A stretch of DNA of 64,000 bases from assembly GCA_022495005.1 (NCBI GenBank), contig JAGYXB010000460.1, positions 248,001 through 312,000 on the forward strand. Reading direction: 5' to 3'. This document shows positions 57,284-64,000 of the stretch, in pieces. Made by a program: the position numbers and the translations under genes. Within the stretch, counting starts at the first letter, position 1, and the number at the start of each line of letters is the position of its first letter. The stretch is from Rhyacophila brunnea (Eukaryota; Arthropoda; Insecta; Trichoptera; Rhyacophilidae). Below the pieces are notes generated by a model that was not told where the DNA came from, ran no database searches, and saw only the letters and a list, made by a program, of their open reading frames with translations.

Positions 57284-59595
57284 AAAAATGGCGTGTTGAA
57301 TCAACACCAGTGAATTATGTAGTAAATTGAACATATTATTCACATTAAAATTGCCATATAAAAATGGTCTGAAACTCAATATTTTTTGGGTGTCCTGAAT
57401 AGTGGTGATTTTGGACTTCATCACCTTTTCCTTTCATAATAATTATGCAGAATCATCGTATTATTGAAACATTTTTGCGGATATCATAAAAAAAACAAAA
57501 TGTATATAAAATATATTTGTTATAAATTTTAAACATCAAAGTTATATATTATATTGTTACGAATTGAGGTTTTTTTTACTGATTTGATATGTGTGTGCAT
57601 ATTTGGTAAATTACAAAATAATAATTAGCTTTGCAAACAAACTCGTTGTTTGTAAATTACACGTTGTAAATGCGTACGTAACGCGATCCGAATTATTTCT
57701 ATGAATACATTGCTTATAAGTCAACATTATTACTTTACGAAAATCATAGTTTACTTGTTTAATGTATATTATAATTAATGTATATTATAAACTCAATAGT
57801 ATTTCTCTAAATTTATATTATATAATATGTAGGTAGGTATGTAATATGTTTATAACATCTTTTTTACCAAAGACATTGAAGGAAACCGTAAAAGTAAATT
57901 GCATTTTTTCTAAGCAGATCATATGGGCCTCTATGGAGTAGATGTTAAATTAACAGACTTTTTATATAAAAATGTTGCGTACGCCGACAAATTATTAAAT
58001 AGGTTAACGATATTACGTTAAATTTAAAGTTTTAATAAAATTTTATAAGTAATAAGTTAAAATCGAATTTTCAATTTTTTTTAAATGTCAATTGCCCGAT
58101 CATTAATAATATATTTTTTAAATTACGCACAATGGTAAAATTATGTAAACTACACTATATACATTGGAAAATATTATTAATTGATAATTAATATTTAAAA
58201 TAATTTAACGGTTGCTTGATCGGTGGTTGATTGAATAAATAGATGCATCGTGAATACAGTATATTATTATAGTGTCCTCTCTTTCATAGTATTTATTGTA
58301 CTGACATGGTAATTAAATTCGTATATTATTAATATATTGTCTATTTAAATATTAATATATAATAACATGGTGTACTTATAATATATTAATACATGCTAGT
58401 CTTTTGAGTTTGCCTATATAATTGGTAAGAAAGGTCATTTCCTTCTGTTAAAAACAAGTAAACGCATTAAAAGTATGTATGGGTAAAATAGACACCTATC
58501 AGATTTGCATACTATTAGTTGTAGAATTTGCATTTTATACATAATCGTTCTCTATTAAATATAAAACGTTATAGGTATGTATTAATATGAGCGTAGTTAT
58601 ACACAAAGCAGCCGAGCCACACAAACTCTTGTATTTTTTTAAATCAGCAAAGTCTTTGTATACTGTTTATACTTTTTGAATGATAGATATTATATATATG
58701 TATGATTTTCTTTAACTTTTGAAGAGATAAAAGCATATAATCTATGAAATTTTGGTGTTTTAGCAGTCCAGGGTGTTTTGTGTAAAACGATTTTTTTAGA
58801 ATGTTCATTCTGCAGAATGCAGCCATCTCTTATTTTTGTAAGAAAGTCTTTATTTTTAATTATTTCCTTTAAAAATAGCCTTCTAAGTTACTTAATTATT
58901 ATGCGAATTGCAAAATTCTGAAAATTATTCGAAAAATTTGTAAATTATACATCAATACTTAGCTGCCTGGCACTATTTTTTATATGAAAAATCTGTATAT
59001 TATATTACTATATATAATAAAATGAAAAACATAATATAATGTAATTGAGAAAATAATTTTTATTAATTAAATGTAGAAAAACACCTTACAGTCACGATTT
59101 TAAAAATTAGGTAAGTACATAATATTATCATTTGGCTGCTTTTTGCAGAACGAATATGGCATATTTTTAAAACGCATTTATATGACATTTTTGTATGACA
59201 GCAGCTTGGTTGCTTTATGCAAATCGAAAATGTCATATTCTGCGATTTGCAAAATATTTAAAACGTGTTTATATGATATTTTTGTATGACAGCAGCTTGG
59301 CTGATTTGTGCAGAACGTAACGAAATCACAATAACTCATTTTTTTCAAAATTGTGGCTTGGCTGCTTTGTGCATAACTACGCTCATATATATGCGCGAAT
59401 AACGATTATTTAGTAATTAGTAACATTATGTACATCTTTACCTAAGTTGTAATAAACATTTAACTTTTATATTATTTACAATTTTAAATTTGATTTTACT
59501 ATTCCATGGGAATCGATTTTAGCTCACATCATAACAATGTATATTACTCGTGGGAGATACTATTATACAATATGAATATTGAATAAAACAATTTT
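57284..59595. other. AT-rich DNA with local repeats
   Basis: 57915-57965 (AGATCATATGGGCCTCTATG, TTAAATTAACAGAC) is a small piece of SINE family 1. Between 59130 and 59370 a unit of about 110 bp recurs three times in decayed form (GACAGCAGCTTGG, TTTTGCAGAACG, CATATTTTTAAAACG). The rest is AT-rich without frames. Confidence 0.4.
59130..59370. repeat. Degenerate tandem repeat, about 110-bp unit
   Basis: TTGGCTGCTTTTTGCAGAACG (59132), TTGGTTGCTTTATGCAAATCG (59207), TTGGCTGATTTGTGCAGAACG (59297) and TTGGCTGCTTTGTGCATAAC (59347) recur. They are separated by TATATGACATTTTTGTATGACAGCAGC-type sequence. Period is irregular, about 50-90 bases. Confidence 0.6.
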
Positions 59596-59907
59596 ATGTT
59601 TGTTATACCTACGTCTTTCAAGGAAACTAAACAAAATATGAAGTTTTCACAGATGGCCTTGTATTTTCAGGTACACAAACAACTCATATGCTTAGACAAA
59701 TATAAACTAATACAGACAGGTATATTGTTTATTATGGAGAACTTTATTTCGTATTGTATTGTCAATTTTGACACGTGTCAGATCGAGGCGGTTGCCATGG
59801 AAACGACACAGGTGATCAGTGAACATTGGAATCTGATAATAATACTGCGTAGGATGGATTCAAAATATAGAAAGTCTGTAAACGAACAATCAAAAAATCA
59901 TTTGTAA
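59596..59907 (+). CDS. Unrecognised 103-codon open frame
   Basis: MFVIPTSFKETKQNMKFSQM begins the frame. A middle part (DTCQIEAVAMETTQVISEHW) is GC-richer than the rest. No domain, signal peptide or splice context was established. It is most likely chance, but it is the longest single-exon plus frame in the right third apart from element sequence. Confidence 0.15.
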   Translation: MFVIPTSFKETKQNMKFSQMALYFQVHKQLICLDKYKLIQTGILFIMENFISYCIVNFDTCQIEAVAMETTQVISEHWNLIIILRRMDSKYRKSVNEQSKNHL

Positions 59908-60188
59908 TTACGTTGTGTGTGTATAGCTATTCACCTACCTATAGTATAGGTCCTATACACATATTATCGTTAATTTAATGTGTTATTTATTCAATACTAA
60001 ATATTACACAACATTTAATATTGGAGTAATTTTAATGGAAAATACAATATTACTTTAAACATATCCCTAAACTACCGGCTTATAAATATCATAATTAGTA
60101 CGATAATGGTAACCATTCATAAGATGGTCACTGTGTTTTACGGAATTTAAAAAAAGCTCATATATAGAGTATTAATCGGGTAATATCT

Positions 60189-60449
60189 TTTTTTTTTGAC
60201 CATGTCCGATCTTAATAGGATTAAATGGGAATTCACAGAGTAGAGGTTTGTATTAACAGATTTTGTTTTTTACGAGAAATGGGTGTCAGCCACTTGCTCA
60301 ACCTATTAGGTCCATACCCTGACTCACACACAAATTGAAAAATAATATGTGTACTTGCCAGACCCAGGATTCGAACCTGAGACCCACGGCGTGATAGTCC
60401 AACGCTTAAGCCGCGCGGCCACCGTGGGTGGGTGTGGGTGGTTGTGGGT
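60189..60449 (-). mobile_element. tRNA-derived SINE, family 1, with 11-bp target duplication
   Basis: The A tail appears as an eight-T run at the left. The tRNA-like head is at the right: B-box complement GGATTCGAACC, then an A-box region reading TGGCCGCGCGGCTTAAGCG on the minus strand. GGGTAATATCT flanks both sides (60178-60188 and 60450-60460). A GGGTG short-repeat expansion lies at the 5' end (60424-60449). Confidence 0.93.
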
Positions 60450-60460
60450 GGGTAATATCT

Positions 60461-60807
60461 AGTATTAGTAGAAATTCTCATTTCCATCTGTAAATATAAA
60501 CAAAAACTAATAAATAGAAAGATAATTCACCCAATTAGCAGTATACGCGATTCCGCTTGTAGCTTTTATTTTTATTTCGTTTTTAAAGTAAACCTTGGCA
60601 GCTTTTTGTCACAGATTGGGATTCACTCTCCAAGAAATTTTCGTGTACCGCGTTCAAAAAAATGTTTCAATATCAGGTACGTCTTATTTAAAACCAAAGC
60701 ATTATAATAATGTAAACAAATACGACATTATAATTATATGGATTATTTTCAGAGCAGAGTTTCTCTTGAATTCTGAACATTTTGTTGAAAAAACAAAACC
60801 CTTATCT
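60461..60807. other. AT-rich spacer
   Basis: Nothing recognised. The 71-codon frame at 60595-60810 has no support. Confidence 0.45.
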
Positions 60808-61245
60808 TAAGGGCGGACGTGCTCAGCGTGGGTCAAAATGGAGCATTTTTTTCTATTTTCAAAATATGATCCTGGACATACCTTAAACATTGTAGATAAT
60901 CTGCTTATATAATTTTGAAGCCTTATTATTTTTTATATTTATTTTAAACATTTGATGACTGCATAAAGTATTTTTATTACATAAAATAGTATTCTTTTAA
61001 ACCTCTTGCTCTAATGTTTTAGAATATAGTCATATTTCAGTACATACATGTGCAGTGGTGTTAAGATTTTTTACATTTATTAATTTTTAAACGTATTTAT
61101 AAAACCATTAGTATAATTTATGTCGACATTATTATAGTGAAATATTTACGATAAAAAAATATATTGATAATCTCTGTGATCTCAAATTTGACAAGAATTA
61201 GGCATTTCCTCCATTTTACCTACGCTGAGCATGTCCCCCCTTAGG
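60808..61245. mobile_element. Long-TIR element (GGACATGCTCAGC), copy 3, internal deletion
   Basis: It starts TTAAGGGCGGACGTGCTCAGC and ends GCTGAGCATGTCCCCCCTTA. The body matches 14200-14560 up to the GACAAGAATTAGGCATTT block, then jumps directly to the right end. About 440 bp. Confidence 0.88.
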
Positions 61246-62944
61246 GTATAAGAAAATAAAAACCAGACCCTGGGGAAATGAAATCTCATTGTTATTCTGC
61301 TATTTTTGAGTAATTGGTAATCGGATACTTTCCCGAACTAACCTTTAAGTCAGTAGAAATAGATATTATTCAACAAAGTAAATACAGTTTATATACCTGT
61401 ACGTATTACACGGATATATTTTTATATTAAACAGATACCTATGTATAAATGTACGCTGCTCTATGAAAGCTAGCGTTGGACGATGTAAATAAGCGAAGTT
61501 ACCTGAAAAAAACAATCGATATTAAGTTTTATTTAAAACCTGATCACTGCTATATAGCCGAGTTAACTCTTCAAAGCATAATATATATCGCATCGGACCA
61601 TGAACTTCTGAATAAACTTACTGTTTGTGTATATTTTCTAAGCAATATTTATCATTTTAGTATGAAAATATTTACGAGATACTCGATAAACATGTTGATT
61701 TGGTAATTTTTCACAAATGTTTAAGGGATTTATTTTAATCCAAAAATAGCTGGCCTACAACTACTGTCTAACTGGTAAAAATTGACTTGCAGTGTGAATG
61801 TTAAATCATTTTTTAATTGTTAAAATTTACCTTAGTCAATCATTTTACTTGGTCCCAAAATTCTGAGAAGTCAGACCAATGTACAATTCGAGGGCTTAAT
61901 GTCAAACAACACTATCTACAAAAGTGCAACTTTAGAGGAGAGCCAAAAATCGTTATTTTAGATTCTTGTAACTTAACAAGGGAAATGTTTATTTAAAACC
62001 TAATGTTCATATTTTATAATTTATTGTGTATTGTACATTTATTTTGCTTAATTATAGGAATAGTTTTTAAAAAATATGAAAACAAGTGTAACTTATGTAG
62101 TTAAGGTTAAACTTTACTGACACTTTAAGAATAAATTAGAAAAGATTGACATAACGTTGTTTGACTATCATTGGCCGGAAATGTAAAATAACGTTAAAAC
62201 TCAAAAAAAAAAAAAAACTTTTGTAGATAACGTTGTTTGACTTTAAGCACTTGAATTACAAACCATGCTATCATGGGCACGTCCCAACAGGACCAGTGAA
62301 TAATCGAAGTCGCGTCTCGCTTCATTTTTATTTTCAAATATTTACATTCATAATTCATTTATATTGTAAATTTGTCGCTTTAAATATTTTTTAAGTAAAT
62401 ACTTATCCGCAAAATGTTTGCGAATTTAATTACTGGTACTCTAGCTTTAAAGATGCAAATATATATTTTTTTAATATAACGTAGGATAAAAATTGGCCAG
62501 TTATGTTGATTATCACCATTTACAAGGAACACCAACGTGGAGGCTCACATGCCCCACTTTTTACGTCTTACCTAAATGACCCGAATTGGAAGCGAATCTA
62601 GCCTTAGAGGGTATCAAAAACTGGATAAATATATCAGAACATCTGCCGCTCTAAGCGACTCTTACGTACCAAGTTTTTAATAGACTGAGAACCATGTCAT
62701 GGCGCACCCAAGCGCACAAAAAACAATACAATATAATACGAGTTCTCTAATCACCAAGTGTGGTAAAATGCAAAGCATGTAACATATATTTTCATGGGAG
62801 TAGTTATGCCTTTTCAGTGAGATCTTACGACCTGATGAAAATGGTTTTACTTATATAGGTGTTACATTGCATCATAGGACAAGGCGCATAAGTCTATCTT
62901 GATGCCTCGTGCCTTCCGCTATGCGAGTCCTGCATCGCTTTTAT
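61246..62944. other. AT-rich DNA, nothing recognised
   Basis: 62205-62218 is a poly(A) run. 62510-62720 is moderate GC but has no sustained frame. If the ABCG gene extends left, this is intron. Confidence 0.4.
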
Positions 62945-63049
62945 TGGATGATGTGAAATTTGTGATGTGTTTATTTCACTTATAAAGTCGACCTGCCACG
63001 CCGGGCCCCCAGGCTAGAGCCCTGTCATCTCCCCCTTGTGGGGGCCATG
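62945..63049. mobile_element. GC-rich MITE (CATGG family), right-end fragment
   Basis: GCCACGCCGGGCCCCCAGGC, TAGAGCCCTGTCA and the terminal TGTGGGGGCCATG match the end of the other copies. The other end is missing. Confidence 0.75.
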
Positions 63050-63230
63050 TTTCAGACTCTATTGATATTATAGGAAGTGAACATAATCTATGCATTATTA
63101 TTATTATTATTAGGCATTTTAATTCATAGTAATCTGGAAAACCTTTTCTCCTCAGCAATTAAGTACTTTATTTAGCGAGCTTTCGGGCCCCACAGGGGTA
63201 TAGTAACACAACATTATTATTTTGAACGAG

Positions 63231-63340
63231 CATTAGAAAGGGTACAACACGTATGCATAGATATGAATTTGCCAAACCCGGGATTCCAACCCGGAGCCCG
63301 TGACATTATAATCCAACATGTTACGGCTCGGCTATCATGA
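63231..63340 (-). mobile_element. tRNA-like SINE head, family 4
   Basis: Minus strand: TAGCCGAGCCGTAACATGTTGG, GGGCTCCGGGTTGGAATCC, CGGGTTTGGC. The B box GGTTGGAATCC has one change from consensus. It sits about 40 bp before the ABCG exon's splice acceptor, in what would be the intron. Confidence 0.6.
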
Positions 63341-63379
63341 AAACTGAATAATAAAAGTTATATTTTTTAATCTTTTCAG

Positions 63380-63618
63380 TGGGTTAGACAGTTCGACGTC
63401 GAAACAATGCATTGCCTTGTTGCGTCAGCTGGCATTAGAAGGCAGAACGGTCGTGTGCACCATCCACCAGCCGTCCGCTCTCATCTTGGAGATGTTCGAC
63501 CACCTGTATGTAGTCGCCGATGGTCAATGTATATACCAAGGCAGTATTAGAGGTTTAGTTCCTTATCTCGAAGACTTGGAATTTTACTGTCCACCATACC
63601 ATAATCCTGCAGATTACT
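63380..63618 (+). CDS. Internal exon of an ABCG-family half-transporter
   Basis: ABCG proteins are half-size ABC transporters with the nucleotide-binding domain before six membrane helices; they pair to move sterols, pigment precursors or other lipophilic compounds. The exon has an acceptor TTTTTTAATCTTTTCAG just before it and a donor GTAAGT just after (63619). It encodes 79 whole codons plus a partial codon at each end. It starts in the D-loop (GLDSSTS), so Walker A, the signature and Walker B must be in upstream exons. It then gives RTVVCTIHQPSALILEMFDH with the H-loop His, VVADGQCIYQGS, and YCPPYHNPADY, the hallmark ABCG end of the ATPase domain before the linker. Start phase is 2 and end phase 1. 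No premature stop is present. The best fit is an ABCG1/ABCG4-like insect member rather than White/Scarlet/Brown, but one exon cannot settle the orthologue. Confidence 0.95.
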
Positions 63619-63620
63619 GT

Positions 63621-64000
63621 AAGTATTTCCTAACTAATGGATTTATATAGGTATTCAATTTATTTAGTATTTTGTTTTAGTCTCAATATGCATTTATTAC
63701 TACTACTACTACGTACTGCTTATCAGTGGCGCAAACTCCTTCCTAAGTGATTATTTACCTTTTACCTTAATAAATACCAGTGGTCAAGCCTGGATAGCGA
63801 ACAATTCCTACTTTGCCTTGTAAAGAAATCATTTTATTCTGAAAATTAATGAACCACAATGTGTAATCTGATATTATATTTCTGCATGTTTAAATGAGCC
63901 ACAGTGGCATTTATGTAATTTTAATGAAATATATGGGTGACCATGGTCACTGAATTCATTAGAAATCGATAGGTGCTCAGTCAGAAACTTCTAGCTTGTT
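63621..64000 (+). other. Intron of the ABCG gene (start only)
   Basis: It follows the GTAAGT donor. AT-rich, no second exon before the window ends. Confidence 0.7.

Overview
The window is eukaryotic and almost certainly from an insect. It is about 70% A+T, has spliced-exon signals, and is packed with tRNA-related SINEs, 5'-truncated non-LTR retrotransposons and many short inverted-repeat DNA elements (MITEs). I cannot fix the order. The many short GTAGGTA/TACCTAC motifs and the style of the reverse transcriptase fit Lepidoptera or Hemiptera. It has no bacterial-style operons, rRNA or CRISPR.

Host coding sequence is scarce. The one gene I can name is an ABCG-family half-transporter. One internal exon lies at 63380-63618 (+), with both splice sites, the D-loop and the H-loop. 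No other exon of it was found, so the sequence to its left is either a very long intron or intergenic DNA. Two moderate-GC blocks on the minus strand, 53537-53788 (looks like a terminal exon) and 55381-55627 (open frame with a splice acceptor), are plausible exons of unrecognised genes. A promoter-like block with a good splice donor at 24.3-24.55 kb is a weak candidate for a first exon.

The rest is mobile-element archaeology. Left third (0-20 kb): three-copy and two-copy MITE families, SINE copies, a hAT-type MITE with perfect 8-bp target duplications (11.2-12.1 and 16.6-17.3 kb), an element ending in long inverted repeats (14.2-15.0 kb), and 3' fragments of non-LTR elements (8.2, 18.0 and 18.8 kb). 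Middle (20-45 kb): tRNA-like modules framed by long inverted repeats, a reverse-transcriptase fragment split by a GC-rich MITE (21.4-22.1 kb), a four-unit palindrome (23.7 kb), a TA-flanked 1.65-kb element with another element nested in it (25.2-26.9 kb), long inverted repeats at 29-31 kb, nested elements (32.4-33.8 kb), a fold-back (34.3-34.7 kb) and the third hAT MITE copy (35.1-36.1 kb). Right third (44-64 kb): a 1.85-kb decayed reverse-transcriptase copy (44.7-46.5 kb), more MITEs and SINEs, and the exon candidates.

Because families recur, the window contains its own controls. Empty and filled insertion sites, target-site duplications and nested order can be read directly. The most informative cases are a SINE inserted in one of three hAT-MITE copies, and a set of MITEs that start 5'-CGTC and carry 4-bp target duplications.
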